NCBI GenBank assembly: GCA_021768705.1
Contig: JAETUG010000007.1
Span: 1-64,000, forward strand
Length of the DNA: 64,000 bases
Reading direction: 5' to 3'
Source: Bacillota bacterium
GTDB lineage: Bacteria > Bacillota > Clostridia > Lachnospirales > Anaerotignaceae
Below, in pieces: positions 17,023 through 25,917 of the stretch. The translations under genes and the position numbers were made by a program. The notes under the pieces were generated by a model. The model saw only the letters and a list, made by a program, of their open reading frames with translations. It ran no database searches and was not told where the DNA came from. Numbering within the stretch: the first letter of the stretch is position 1; each line of letters begins with the position of its first letter.

Positions 17023-20000
17023 TTATGCTTCAGGCGGTTCCGTAGGCAACAAGGTATCCCAGAAATCCTTTTTACCGATTTTTTTCAGATTGCGCCACTT
17101 GGGTTTTTCTTCATAATCATGGCGGCAGATGGAGCGGAATTTGCAATAGCTGCAGGGGGTCCGCTGCCCATCACGGAAGGGTGCAGGGGCGATGATGCCC
17201 TCTTTCATGGCTTCACCCAGTTCTCTGGTGCGTTCTGTCACGAAATCCAAAATGGCCTTGTACTGTTCTTCTGTTGCCAGATTGGAGGAGGCGGAAAGCT
17301 CCCCCTTTTTTGTATAGCCCACAGGGACAACAGCGGAGGTTTCGCCTGCTGTCAGGCTGTTGTCCAGCCCTTGGATGAGGGCATCCTCCTGCAAAAGCAG
17401 CCCCGACATCTGCATTTTTTCATAAAGCGTTCGCTCGATCTCTTCTGCGGAAAGCTCTTTTTCCAGAGAGAGGGTAGGGTCGGTGATGCGGAAATAGAAG
17501 ACACCGCCGGGCTTCAACGCTGCGCCTGTCTTTTGATAATATTTCAGATAAGCGTCCAGATAGATGAGGAGCTGTAACTGTAAGCCGTAGTAGATATCCT
17601 GAAAGCTGAAGGTTTTATTCCCCGATTTATAATCGATGATTTTAACGTATCGTGTGCCTTCCGCATCCAGCAGATCTACACGGTCGATTTTGCCGTTTAA
17701 AATCAGGCTGCCGCCGTTACGCATCTGAATGACGATAGGGGGCAATTTTTCATGGAGACCGAAGCCCACTTCGTAGCCCGCAGGAGTGAAATTGCCCTGC
17801 TGTAAATGCTGCACCAATGTCCATGCGGCTCTGGTGGAGATTCGTTTCAGGCGGCGGATGAGGTATTGATTTGCCGCCGAATCCATCAGCACCCGATCGC
17901 CGAGACGGGGGGCGGCTTCTTCTACCGCCTGATGGATGAGGGCTTCTGTTTTTTCCTTCGTCAGGTCTGTCCAAGGGATGCTGTTTTCCTCCAAACGATT
18001 GGCGAACAGCTCCAGCACTTCATGGAACAGAGAACCCAGATCGGGGGTGTGGAGCTGATACAAGCGGCGTTCCTCCGCCTTTAGCCCATATTCCGCAAAG
18101 AAGGAGAAGGGGCATCCGGCGAAGCGTTCCAGACGGGAAACGCTGGAAAGGATGTTTTTGCCGTAGAGAGCCTTTGTAGTCTTGGGAGAAAGACGCTCCG
18201 GCTTACCGCTTTTGCCTATGCCTTTTTTCAGCAGGGCAAGGCGATGCTGCCATGCTGTGTTTTCATCGAAGAAGCTGTAGATATCCTGCCAAAGGGGAGA
18301 GATGGGTGTTTCCTCCTTATGCTTTCGCATTTCTCCGCCCAGAAGATGGAAGGCGGCTTCGGGAGAAGTTTCTTCCAGAGTGAAGGCGGGCATGGCTTCG
18401 ATTTGCAGGCATTCATCCATCCGCTGCAGATTCCCGATCAGGGAGGAGGGGGCAGATTCCCGCCCTTCGCTGTCGCAGGCGGCATAGGTCAGCCACAGCC
18501 CTTTGGAGGGCTTTGTCAATCCCCGATAGATGAGGAATTGTTCTTCGAAGATTTTTTGTTTGCCCCCATTGGCAAGCTCTATGCCTTGGGCGGTCAGCAG
18601 ATCCCGTTCCGTTTCTGTAAAAATACCCTGAGCCGTTGCAGGGGAGGGCAGTACGCCCTCATTGACGCCCAGGACGAAAAGATATTTGATTTCCGGCAGA
18701 CGGCTGCGCTCGATATCGCCGATGAGCAGGCAATCTGCCGTAGGGGGAATGACCCCCATGGTGCATTTTTCCAAGCCTGCTTCCAAAATCTTTGCCATTT
18801 CCGCAAGAGTCATTTCTTCCCTGCCTAAAATGGCATGGGCTTTTTCAAACACATCCATCACCAACTGCCAGATCTGGCGATATTCCTCGGCTTTGTTCAG
18901 GTTGCCCCTTTCTGCCGCCTTCTGTGCCCAGCTATCCAGGGTTTCCGCCGCCTGCAGACCATCCAAATGGGTAAGGAGGGCATTCAGAAAATCTCGGAAG
19001 GGAAAGGGCTTCTTCTGGGGCAGGGAAAGGAGAGGGGCAAAGGGCACCATGACCCGTTCCCGCAGAGCGTTGATGGCATCCACGGCTTCTGCGCCTTCCT
19101 TGAGGATGCCGTAGTCCCAAGTGTCCTGTTTCCATTTATAGCCCTTGATGCCGTAAGCAAGGACGTAATTTTCCAGGAGATCGATTTCTTCCGTGGTCAG
19201 GGAAGTCAGTCCCGATTTTAGATAAGAAAACATGGCTTCATAGCGGAAATCGTAAACGAGGATATCCAGCAACGCTGTCAGCAGGGTCAGCAGAGGGTGA
19301 GAGGCTGTTTCCCGACGGGCGTCGATGAAGCAGGGAATATGATATTCCTCCAAAATCCCCCGCAGATTTTTTTCATAGGTCTCCATGGCGTTGGTCACCA
19401 TGGCAATTTCCCGAAAACGGACATTTTCTTCCCGTACTAACCGCAGAATCTTCCCTGCGGCGAAGCGGATTTCCTCCTGCAGAGAAGGGCAGGCAGTGAT
19501 ATGGACGCTTTCTGCCAGAGCAGTTTTTTTGTAAAAGCTATGAAAAAATTCACGTTCCAGATTGCGGAGGGCATCGGTTTCGGCACGGTGATTTTTTTCC
19601 AAAATCACAGGCGGAACAGCAGCCAGACCCAATTCCTCCGCCAAGGCAGCCAGTTTTTTCTTTGTCACATAAGGCTCGTAGAAGGGGGCGGAAGGGGGCA
19701 GAAATGCGCCGTAGAAGCTGTTTCTGTCCATAGGAAGGGTGATATTCACCTGAGGGGAAAGAAGCAGCAGGCGGCGGATGACACTGTATTCCTGGGGCGT
19801 GAAGCCATAGAACCCATCCAGCCAAAATTCCGTATTTCCGAAGCCCAAGCTGTCATCCAGTCGTTCCGCCAGAAGTCCCAAGGTCTCATCGGCGGAGATA
19901 TATTCTTGTTTCAAAAATTCCAGATAGGAACGGTAGATATGGGTCATGTCCTTCAGCTTTTCCTTTGCCCCGTGGGAAAGGCTTTCTGTCTGTGCAAGGG

Positions 20001-20418
20001 CTTCTGTCTGTTCCGGAGAAATGCGGTACTGGAAAAATTCGGAGATCGTCAGCCCCAGCTGGTCTACAAAACCTGGCTTGTCCATGACACTCTGAAAATA
20101 GGAGATATGCTCTTTTTCTTCCAATAAAATCTTCCGCAGAGCCATAGATTTTCCTATATCCCCCAGAGGGACACGGCTGCCGATGCCCTTTTTGGAAAAG
20201 ACACGGTGGGCCAGACGGCCGAAGCTGAGGACTTCCGCCGTCAGGATGGCATTCTGTCCCGTTTTCTGGATCAGATCCCGCTCTGCCTGAGAGGTAAACT
20301 GTTCGGGAACGATGAGTATCTGCCGTTTTTCTCCTGTATTCGATTGTTTGATGATCTCTTCCATGCAAAGGGTGGTCTTTCCTGTGCCAGCCCTGCCGAT
20401 GATGAAACGCAGTCCCAT
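17023..20418 (-). CDS. addB: ATP-dependent helicase/nuclease subunit B
   Basis: 1131 residues from ATG 20418 after AAGGGAAC. AddB is the second subunit of the AddAB (RecBCD-like) end-resection enzyme that recognises Chi and feeds RecA. The N-terminal Walker A (IIGRAGTGKTT) is present; the rest of the N-terminal region is an inactivated helicase fold. The C-terminal RecB-type nuclease is visible as RVDLLD...VKIIDYKSGNK. The Fe-S cluster Cys are one in RLERFAGCPFSFF and three in CSYCKFRSIC (C1089, C1092, C1098). Length is close to that of the B. subtilis subunit. addA, which normally follows, is absent: the gene ends at the terminator shared with the DUF975 gene. Confidence 0.95.
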   Translation of the reverse strand: MGLRFIIGRAGTGKTTLCMEEIIKQSNTGEKRQILIVPEQFTSQAERDLIQKTGQNAILTAEVLSFGRLAHRVFSKKGIGSRVPLGDIGKSMALRKILLEEKEHISYFQSVMDKPGFVDQLGLTISEFFQYRISPEQTEALAQTESLSHGAKEKLKDMTHIYRSYLEFLKQEYISADETLGLLAERLDDSLGFGNTEFWLDGFYGFTPQEYSVIRRLLLLSPQVNITLPMDRNSFYGAFLPPSAPFYEPYVTKKKLAALAEELGLAAVPPVILEKNHRAETDALRNLEREFFHSFYKKTALAESVHITACPSLQEEIRFAAGKILRLVREENVRFREIAMVTNAMETYEKNLRGILEEYHIPCFIDARRETASHPLLTLLTALLDILVYDFRYEAMFSYLKSGLTSLTTEEIDLLENYVLAYGIKGYKWKQDTWDYGILKEGAEAVDAINALRERVMVPFAPLLSLPQKKPFPFRDFLNALLTHLDGLQAAETLDSWAQKAAERGNLNKAEEYRQIWQLVMDVFEKAHAILGREEMTLAEMAKILEAGLEKCTMGVIPPTADCLLIGDIERSRLPEIKYLFVLGVNEGVLPSPATAQGIFTETERDLLTAQGIELANGGKQKIFEEQFLIYRGLTKPSKGLWLTYAACDSEGRESAPSSLIGNLQRMDECLQIEAMPAFTLEETSPEAAFHLLGGEMRKHKEETPISPLWQDIYSFFDENTAWQHRLALLKKGIGKSGKPERLSPKTTKALYGKNILSSVSRLERFAGCPFSFFAEYGLKAEERRLYQLHTPDLGSLFHEVLELFANRLEENSIPWTDLTKEKTEALIHQAVEEAAPRLGDRVLMDSAANQYLIRRLKRISTRAAWTLVQHLQQGNFTPAGYEVGFGLHEKLPPIVIQMRNGGSLILNGKIDRVDLLDAEGTRYVKIIDYKSGNKTFSFQDIYYGLQLQLLIYLDAYLKYYQKTGAALKPGGVFYFRITDPTLSLEKELSAEEIERTLYEKMQMSGLLLQEDALIQGLDNSLTAGETSAVVPVGYTKKGELSASSNLATEEQYKAILDFVTERTRELGEAMKEGIIAPAPFRDGQRTPCSYCKFRSICRHDYEEKPKWRNLKKIGKKDFWDTLLPTEPPEA

Positions 20419-20550
20419 ATCTGTTCCCTTCTTTCTCGTTCGTTTCTTCTATGATACGCAAAGAGGCGTTTTTTTTCAAGGCGAACGTCTGCATAAAAGA
20501 AGAAAAAACAGAATATGGTAAGGGTAAGAGATTTTTGAGGAGGGGTATGC

Positions 20551-20967
20551 GTGGGCAGCACGAAATTTGTGGTGGTAAAGGCTAAGGAATTGGTGAAAAC
20601 GGCGGTATTTGCCGTGTTGGGTGTTATCATCATCGTTGGGCTCATCACCTTTTTCCTGAATATGGGGAAGGATGAGGACACGGGGCTTTATCGGGATGGT
20701 ACATATTACGGGGAGATGAACGTGGGGCAGGGAACGGCGGAAATTGCCGTGACGGTGGAGGATGGCGAGATCGCCGATATTTCCATGGAAGAACCCGGGG
20801 AAGCAGTGGAGGCTTTCTACCCCCTGCTGGAAACGGCAGCGGAGGAAGTGGGGCGTGAAGTGGTGGCGACCCAATCTCTCACCATTGAAGTGGACCCGGA
20901 AAATGCCCATTCCGCCCAGATGATTTTGAATGCCATTGCAGAAGGGTTGGAACAGGCGAAGAAATGA
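20551..20967 (+). CDS. FMN-binding domain protein, membrane-anchored
   Basis: 138 residues. GTG 20551 follows GAGGAGGGG. A single N-terminal membrane segment (VKTAVFAVLGVIIIVGLITFFLN) is followed by a small FMN-bind-type domain: YRDGTYYGEMNVGQGTAEIAVTVEDGEIADISMEE, then a helix-rich end. These domains in NqrC/RnfG carry covalent FMN through a Ser/Thr near the C-terminus, but I see no clear attachment motif, so this may be a non-covalent or degenerate form. The gene diverges from addB over 130 bases and ends in its own terminator. An envelope electron-transfer or cell-wall-associated role is inference. Confidence 0.8.
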   Translation: MGSTKFVVVKAKELVKTAVFAVLGVIIIVGLITFFLNMGKDEDTGLYRDGTYYGEMNVGQGTAEIAVTVEDGEIADISMEEPGEAVEAFYPLLETAAEEVGREVVATQSLTIEVDPENAHSAQMILNAIAEGLEQAKK

Positions 20968-20970
20968 GAA

Positions 20971-21001
20971 AGGCCCCTGATTACGTTTCAGGGGCTTTTT
21001 T
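20971..21001 (+). terminator. Terminator after the FMN-binding protein gene
   Basis: Stem GCCCCTGA/TTCAGGGGC with a short loop and six T. Confidence 0.9.
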
Positions 21002-21060
21002 GCGTGGAAAAGTATATCTCATCCTGTTTGGACATAAGGTGAAAGGAAGGAGGGATGGAA

Positions 21061-21426
21061 ATGACGGAACAGGAAAGACGGCGGCGCAGACGGGAAATGG
21101 AACGGCGGATGCGGGCGCGGCAAACGATGCGGGGAAAAGAAAAACAGAAGGGCGGTCTGCTGGTCTTTCGGCTTTATGTAGCGTCGGTTTTGGTAGGGGG
21201 ATGCCTGCTGATCTCCCTATTTCAGACAGAAACATCGGAAATGGTCTGCGCCAGGGTAAAGCAGGTCATCGCCTATCAGGTTTCGGCGGAGGAAGTGGAT
21301 GTTTGGAAGGAACGGGCGGCGGCACTTTTAAAAGGGGCAGGGGAAAGTCTGCCTGCCTTTGAGGAAAAAGAAACCCAGCAGGAAGAAAAGAAGGTCTATC
21401 AGCCTGACGGGGAAGCATCTCCCTAG
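21061..21426 (+). CDS. N-terminal part of a frameshifted membrane-anchored M23 peptidase
   Basis: 121 residues, ending in an early TAG. ATG 21061 is 6 bases after AAGGAGGG; ATG 21055 touches the site. The N-terminus is very basic (TEQERRRRRREMERRMRAR), then one membrane segment (LLVFRLYVASVLVGGCLLISLF), then a charged stalk. This is the cytoplasmic tail, anchor and stalk of SpoIIQ-like wall peptidases. The frame stops at GEASP followed by TAG, while the peptidase domain continues in the +1 frame directly after. Removing one C from the CCC before TAG joins the two parts without loss, giving a protein of about 280 residues. Confidence 0.78.
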   Translation: MTEQERRRRRREMERRMRARQTMRGKEKQKGGLLVFRLYVASVLVGGCLLISLFQTETSEMVCARVKQVIAYQVSAEEVDVWKERAAALLKGAGESLPAFEEKETQQEEKKVYQPDGEASP

Positions 21427-21904
21427 TCTGCTGACATGGAAAGGGCTGCGCTGGGAAAAGAAAAGAGAGGATTGGATCGATCCGGTGCAGGGCATCATTA
21501 CTTCTTCCTGCGGCACACGGGAAAACCCCATTTTACATAAGGAAGAACTCCACGATGGGCTGGATATTGCCGTGGCAGAGGGGACGGAGGTGTTGGCAGT
21601 GAAAAGTGGAACCGTCACAGAGGTGCGGACTTCTGCGACCTATGGCAAGCTGCTGAAATTTGAGACAACCGATGGCTATGAAGTCATGTATGCCCATCTT
21701 TCGGAAGTCCTTGTGAAAAAGGGAGAGAAAGTGAAACAGGGGCAGGTAGTGGCAAAATCGGGAAACACAGGCCTTTCCACAGGGCCGCATCTGCACTATG
21801 GCATTTATAAAGAGGGAGAATTGCTTGATCCGATGGACTTCATCACCTTGGGCTGGACGGACGGTGTAAAAGCAGAGTTTCAAGCCAGGGGAAACGTGTT
21901 GTAA
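21359..21904 (+). CDS. C-terminal M23 (LytM-like) peptidase part, in the +1 frame
   Basis: This frame overlaps the preceding one; real family similarity begins near 21424 (SLLTWKGLRWEKK..DWIDPVQGIITSSCG). The M23 zinc-peptidase motifs are intact: the first ligand pair in HDGLDIA and the second in HLHYG, with GLSTGPHLHYGIYKEG as the full signature. These enzymes cut peptide cross-bridges in peptidoglycan or, when degenerate, act as scaffolds such as SpoIIQ. No ribosome site for independent translation is seen, so expression requires the upstream part plus a frameshift, or the reading is a sequencing error. See the finding on the CCC TAG junction. Confidence 0.75.
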   Translation: MRKKKPSRKKRRSISLTGKHLPSLLTWKGLRWEKKREDWIDPVQGIITSSCGTRENPILHKEELHDGLDIAVAEGTEVLAVKSGTVTEVRTSATYGKLLKFETTDGYEVMYAHLSEVLVKKGEKVKQGQVVAKSGNTGLSTGPHLHYGIYKEGELLDPMDFITLGWTDGVKAEFQARGNVL

Positions 21905-21968
21905 AAGAAAGTGATGCAAAACTCGTCTTTTTCGGTTATGATAAAAACAGAAAAGCGAGGGATGCACT

Positions 21969-23399
21969 TTGAAACGAGTTTTGATGGATATTTCCGCCGA
22001 TCTGACCCGCATTGCACTGGCGGAGGATGGCGAATTGAAGGAATTATATTATGAAAGCAAACGGGAGGAAAGTCTCGTTGGAAATATTTACGCAGGCCGT
22101 GTGGCAAATGTGATGCCCAATCTACAGGCAGCTTTTGTGGATATCGGTGTGGGCAAAAACGGCTATTATTATTATGGCAATGCCCGTGCCGTTTCCGACA
22201 AAGGGAAAAACATTGCCAAGCCGAAGGTCGGCGATACGCTGCTGCTGCAGGTGGAAAAGGACGCCGTTGGCAGCAAGGGGGCTGTGCTGACGGAGAAATT
22301 TTCTTTTCCCGGCAAATTTCTTGTGCTTCTGCCAAAGGAAGCAGGGGAAATCGGTATTTCCCGTAAGATCACCGATTCCGAAGAACGAAGCCGTATCCGT
22401 GAAATTGTGGCAGAGCTGCTGCCGGTGGGCTGCGGGGCCATTGTGCGCACCAATGGCGCAGGCAAAAGCCGGAAAGATTTTGAAAAGGAACTGCAAGCCC
22501 TGACGGCAAAATGGGAAAAATTAAGCCATGGGATATATCGGAAACCCCCTGCCCTACTGCTGCAGGAAAACCACCCCGTGAAGCGGGCGGCACGGGATTT
22601 TTATAGTGCCGATGTGGATGAATATGTGGTGAATGATAAAGCTGCTTATGAAGAATTACTGGAAACAGGGGATTTCAACGGAGAAGAACAGCCTGCCTTG
22701 AAGCTCCATGCAGATAAATTGCCTCTCTTCGAAGCCTATTATCTGGAAAGCCAGAGTGCAAAAGCATTGGATACCCATGTATGGCTGAAAAGCGGCGGTT
22801 TTCTTGTGATCGAAGAAACGGAGGCCTGCGTTGTCATTGATGTGAATACGGGGAAGGCGGCAGGGAAAGGCGATCTGCAGAAAACCATCCTGAAAACCAA
22901 TTTGGAGGCGGCGGAGGAAGCCGCCAAGCAAATGCGTCTGCGAAACCTTTCCGGTATCATCATCATCGATTTTATCGATATGGCAGACCCGAAGGCGCAG
23001 CAGGAAGTGACCCGCAGACTGGAAGCGGCAGTGAGAAAAGACCGCATCAAGACTGTGGTGGTGGGCATGACGGAGCTGGGGCTGATGCAAGTGACAAGGA
23101 AAAAGACCAGACCTTCCATGAAACGGCAGATGACCACAAAATGCCGTGCTTGCGAGGGGACGGGACGGCTGCCCTCTATCGAATGGACAGTGACGAAGAT
23201 GCGCAGAGAAGCGGAGAGCATTTTCGCCAACACCATCTATCATAAGCTGACGGTGAAAGCCGACCCCAGACTGCTGGCTGCTTTTGGAGGGCAGGATGGC
23301 GCATGGGCAAAGTCCCTGGAAGAAAAAAGCGGCGGCACCATTCTTCTGGAAGGGGCAGAGCTGGGCTTTGGTCAGTATGAGATAGAGAAAGAAAAATAA
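21969..23399 (+). CDS. rng: Ribonuclease E/G family endoribonuclease
   Basis: 476 residues, TTG start at 21969 after GCGAGGGATG. S1 RNA-binding domain near 35-120 (GNIYAGRVANVMPNLQAAFVDIG), RNase-H-like region, then the DNase-I-like catalytic core with the metal-binding Asp in VIDVNTGKA and IIDFIDM, and the Zn-link CRAC. The CEGTGRLPS block after it is typical. There is no long disordered C-terminal tail, so it is RNase G-like in size. It processes rRNA ends and degrades mRNA. RNase Y lies next downstream, so the two main endonuclease families are neighbours, though rny has its own promoter. Confidence 0.92.
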   Translation: MKRVLMDISADLTRIALAEDGELKELYYESKREESLVGNIYAGRVANVMPNLQAAFVDIGVGKNGYYYYGNARAVSDKGKNIAKPKVGDTLLLQVEKDAVGSKGAVLTEKFSFPGKFLVLLPKEAGEIGISRKITDSEERSRIREIVAELLPVGCGAIVRTNGAGKSRKDFEKELQALTAKWEKLSHGIYRKPPALLLQENHPVKRAARDFYSADVDEYVVNDKAAYEELLETGDFNGEEQPALKLHADKLPLFEAYYLESQSAKALDTHVWLKSGGFLVIEETEACVVIDVNTGKAAGKGDLQKTILKTNLEAAEEAAKQMRLRNLSGIIIIDFIDMADPKAQQEVTRRLEAAVRKDRIKTVVVGMTELGLMQVTRKKTRPSMKRQMTTKCRACEGTGRLPSIEWTVTKMRREAESIFANTIYHKLTVKADPRLLAAFGGQDGAWAKSLEEKSGGTILLEGAELGFGQYEIEKEK

Positions 23400-23414
23400 T
23401 TTTGTTTAGCGTCT

Positions 23415-23484
23415 GGAAGATTTTTATAGGATTGCATCGCTTTTATGTCAGACAAAATTTGCTGCGGAAACAGGAAAATCTTCC
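23415..23484 (+). repeat. 10-bp inverted repeat in the rng-rny gap
   Basis: GGAAGATTTT (23415-23424) and AAAATCTTCC (23475-23484) are perfectly complementary with 50 bases between them. No T run follows, so it is not a normal terminator. It lies in the 3' UTR of rng and upstream of the rny promoter. Confidence 0.6.
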
Positions 23485-23556
23485 GAAATGCTGAATTTTC
23501 AGGCGTTTTCTTTGTTCCTTCTGCCCAAGATTCGCTTTACTTGGCTGAATTGTTTC

Positions 23557-23585
23557 TTGACACGCATATGAAAAAGTAATAAAAT
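23557..23585 (+). promoter_or_regulatory. Strong SigA-type promoter of rny
   Basis: TTGACA (consensus), 17-bp spacer, TAAAAT; leader of about 80 bases before the gene. Confidence 0.75.
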
Positions 23586-23663
23586 AAAAAAGGTGTATTT
23601 TCGCCATTACTTACAGGTTATATGAAACAATAAAATTGTACTTTGAAAACTGAATAAAGGGAG

Positions 23664-25211
23664 GTGTTTTTCATAGATCCGATAAGTATTATCTGTGCTG
23701 TCGTCGGTTTGCTGATCGGTGTCGTAATCGGCATCGCTTACCGCAAAAAGATCGCAGAGGGCAAGGTCGGCGTGGCTGAAGAAAGAGCCGGCAAGATCGT
23801 GGAGGATGCGGTAAAGGAAGCGGAAGCAAAGAAGAAGGAAATCCTTCTGGAAGCAAAAGAAGAGAGCATTAAGACAAAAAATGAACTGGAAAGAGAAGTT
23901 CGTGACAGAAGAAATGAACTTCAGAAAAATGAAAGACGTCTGTTCCAGAAAGAAGAAACGTTAGACAGAAAGGTCGAAGCTCTGGAAAAGAAAGAAGAGC
24001 ACATGACCAAAAAGCTGGACGAACTGGACAGACAGAAGGAAGAAGCAAAGGCACTGAGAGAAAGACAGCTGCAGGAATTGGAGCGTATCTCCGGGCTGAC
24101 TACCGAAGAAGCGAAGAATCATATCCTCGCTATGGTAGAAAACGATGTGAAACACGAAGCAACACTGCTCATCAAGGAAACAGAAAGCAAGGCAAAGATG
24201 GAAGCGGACAAACGTTCCAGAGAGATCGTTGCCAATGCCATCCAGCGCTGTGCCGTAGACCATGTGGCAGAAACCACAGTCTCCGTAGTACAGCTGCCCA
24301 ATGATGAAATGAAAGGCCGTATCATCGGCCGTGAAGGCAGAAATATCCGTGCTTTGGAAACACTGACAGGCATCGATCTGATCATCGATGATACACCCGA
24401 AGCAGTCATCCTTTCCGGGTTCGATCCCATCAGAAGAGAGATCGCAAGACTGGCTTTGGAAAAACTGATCGTAGACGGCCGTGTACATCCTTCCCGTATC
24501 GAGGAAATGGTGGAAAAGGCAAGAAAAGAAGTGGAAACAACGATCAGAGAAGAAGGCGAAGCAGCAACCTTCGACACAGGTGTCAATGGGCTGCATCCCG
24601 AACTGATCAAGCTGCTGGGTAAATTGAAATACCGTACAAGCTATGGTCAGAATGTATTGAAACATTCCATGGAAGTTTCCCATCTGGCAGGTCTGATGGC
24701 TGCAGAGCTGGGCGTGGATGTCATTCTGGCAAAACGTGCCGGTCTGCTCCATGATATCGGTAAGAGTGTTGACCATGAAATGGAAGGTTCCCATGTCAGC
24801 ATTGGCGTGAGCCTGCTGAAACGCTATAAGGAAAACCACACAGTCATCAATGCGGTAGAAGCCCATCATGGCGATGTGGAACCTCAGAGCATCATCGCAG
24901 TGCTGGTACAGGCGGCAGATGCAATTTCCGCTGCAAGACCCGGCGCAAGACGCGAAACACTGGAATCCTACATCAAGAGATTGCAGAAGCTGGAAGAAAT
25001 CGCTGACAGCTTCAAGGGCGTTGAAAAATCTTTCGCAATTCAGGCTGGTCGTGAACTGCGAATTATGATAGTACCCGAAGATGTGACCGATGAAGGGATG
25101 ACCCTTCTGGCGAGAGAGATCGCTAAGAAGATCGAAGAAGAATTGGAATACCCCGGTCAGATCAAGGTAAATCTGGTAAGAGAAACCAGAGCCGTGGAAT
25201 ACGCAAAATAA
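23664..25211 (+). CDS. rny: Ribonuclease Y
   Basis: Up to 515 residues. RNase Y is the membrane-bound endoribonuclease that starts mRNA decay in many Bacillota. Order: one N-terminal membrane segment ([18 protein letters not shown]); a long coiled coil about 25-170; a KH domain ([29 protein letters not shown]); and an HD domain with [12 protein letters not shown] and EAHHGD. The start is odd. GTG 23664 lies inside the ribosome site AAGGGAGG (23657-23664), whereas the codon 8 bases downstream, the ideal position, is ATA at 23673. Either would give nearly the same protein. A terminator follows the stop. Confidence 0.95.
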   Translation: MFFIDPISIICAVVGLLIGVVIGIAYRKKIAEGKVGVAEERAGKIVEDAVKEAEAKKKEILLEAKEESIKTKNELEREVRDRRNELQKNERRLFQKEETLDRKVEALEKKEEHMTKKLDELDRQKEEAKALRERQLQELERISGLTTEEAKNHILAMVENDVKHEATLLIKETESKAKMEADKRSREIVANAIQRCAVDHVAETTVSVVQLPNDEMKGRIIGREGRNIRALETLTGIDLIIDDTPEAVILSGFDPIRREIARLALEKLIVDGRVHPSRIEEMVEKARKEVETTIREEGEAATFDTGVNGLHPELIKLLGKLKYRTSYGQNVLKHSMEVSHLAGLMAAELGVDVILAKRAGLLHDIGKSVDHEMEGSHVSIGVSLLKRYKENHTVINAVEAHHGDVEPQSIIAVLVQAADAISAARPGARRETLESYIKRLQKLEEIADSFKGVEKSFAIQAGRELRIMIVPEDVTDEGMTLLAREIAKKIEEELEYPGQIKVNLVRETRAVEYAK

Positions 25212-25228
25212 TTTTAACACCTGAACTG

Positions 25229-25257
25229 AAAAGCCGTCCGAAGAAGGACGGCTTTTT
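25229..25257 (+). terminator. Terminator of rny
   Basis: Stem AAGCCGTCC/GGACGGCTT, loop GAAGAA, five T. Confidence 0.92.
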
Positions 25258-25276
25258 CTATAGGAAGGAGGATATT

Positions 25277-25642
25277 ATGAAGATCGATACATTTTCTTTC
25301 AGATTCGGCGATACCAACGGTTTCATGGAATGGTATCGTTATAACCCTGCCCAGGGGCTGTGGATCGATAAATTTGACGGCACCATGCAGGCAAAACGCT
25401 GCCAGATGACAGAGGAAGAACTGGAGGAACTGGAAAAGGTCATTCGGGAAAACAAGATAAACGAATGGAATGATTTCTGTAAGCTGGATATGTGCATGTG
25501 CAGCGGCAACAGCTGGACGCTTCATGTGACCTACAAAGAAAGCAATGAGGAATATATCCACGCTATGGGCCATAGCGAAGGGCCAGAGGGCTTTGAAGAG
25601 GGGAAGCGGGCGTTGGAAGCGTTTTTTGAAACATTCCTTTGA
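25277..25642 (+). CDS. Small Cys-containing protein of unknown function
   Basis: 121 residues from ATG 25277 after AAGGAGGA. No signal or membrane segment. The middle is helical and acidic (TEEELEELEKVIRENKINEWNDF), then CKLDMCMCSGNSWTLHVTYKES, with Cys in a CxxxxCxC arrangement that could bind metal, and a C-terminal amphipathic helix. The N-terminal FSFRFGDTNGFMEWYRYNP pattern suggests a small alpha/beta fold. I do not recognise the family. It sits between the rny terminator and a tiny membrane protein gene. Confidence 0.72.
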   Translation: MKIDTFSFRFGDTNGFMEWYRYNPAQGLWIDKFDGTMQAKRCQMTEEELEELEKVIRENKINEWNDFCKLDMCMCSGNSWTLHVTYKESNEEYIHAMGHSEGPEGFEEGKRALEAFFETFL

Positions 25643-25698
25643 CAGGATGTTATGCGGATGAAATGGAAAAATGGTTATCAATAAATAAGGAGAATACT

Positions 25699-25848
25699 AT
25701 GGGTTCGTGTTTATTTACGTTTCTGATCACAGTTATTTCTATACTGTTACAGCTATTTTTTTATAATAATATTGGGATCTGCTTTGCGGTTTGTATGTTT
25801 GGCGGAGCAATATTATACAGTATATACAATAAGAATAAATGGTCATAA
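25699..25848 (+). CDS. 49-residue membrane protein
   Basis: ATG 25699 has AAGGAG 6 bases upstream. The protein is almost wholly hydrophobic: two segments, FTFLITVISILLQLFFY and IGICFAVCMFGGAILYSIY, joined by NN, then NKNKWS. The strong ribosome site and codon-length frame support a real gene despite its size; the in-frame start at 25639 lacks a site. Function unknown; small two-helix proteins may regulate membrane complexes or act as toxins. The next gene is recX, 69 bases downstream, after a TATAAT at 25878-25883. Confidence 0.6.
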   Translation: MGSCLFTFLITVISILLQLFFYNNIGICFAVCMFGGAILYSIYNKNKWS

Positions 25849-25917
25849 GAAATGCAGAAATTTATTTAAAAATGTAGTATAATAAATATTCACAGAAAAC
25901 AGAAGGGAGGCGGCGAA

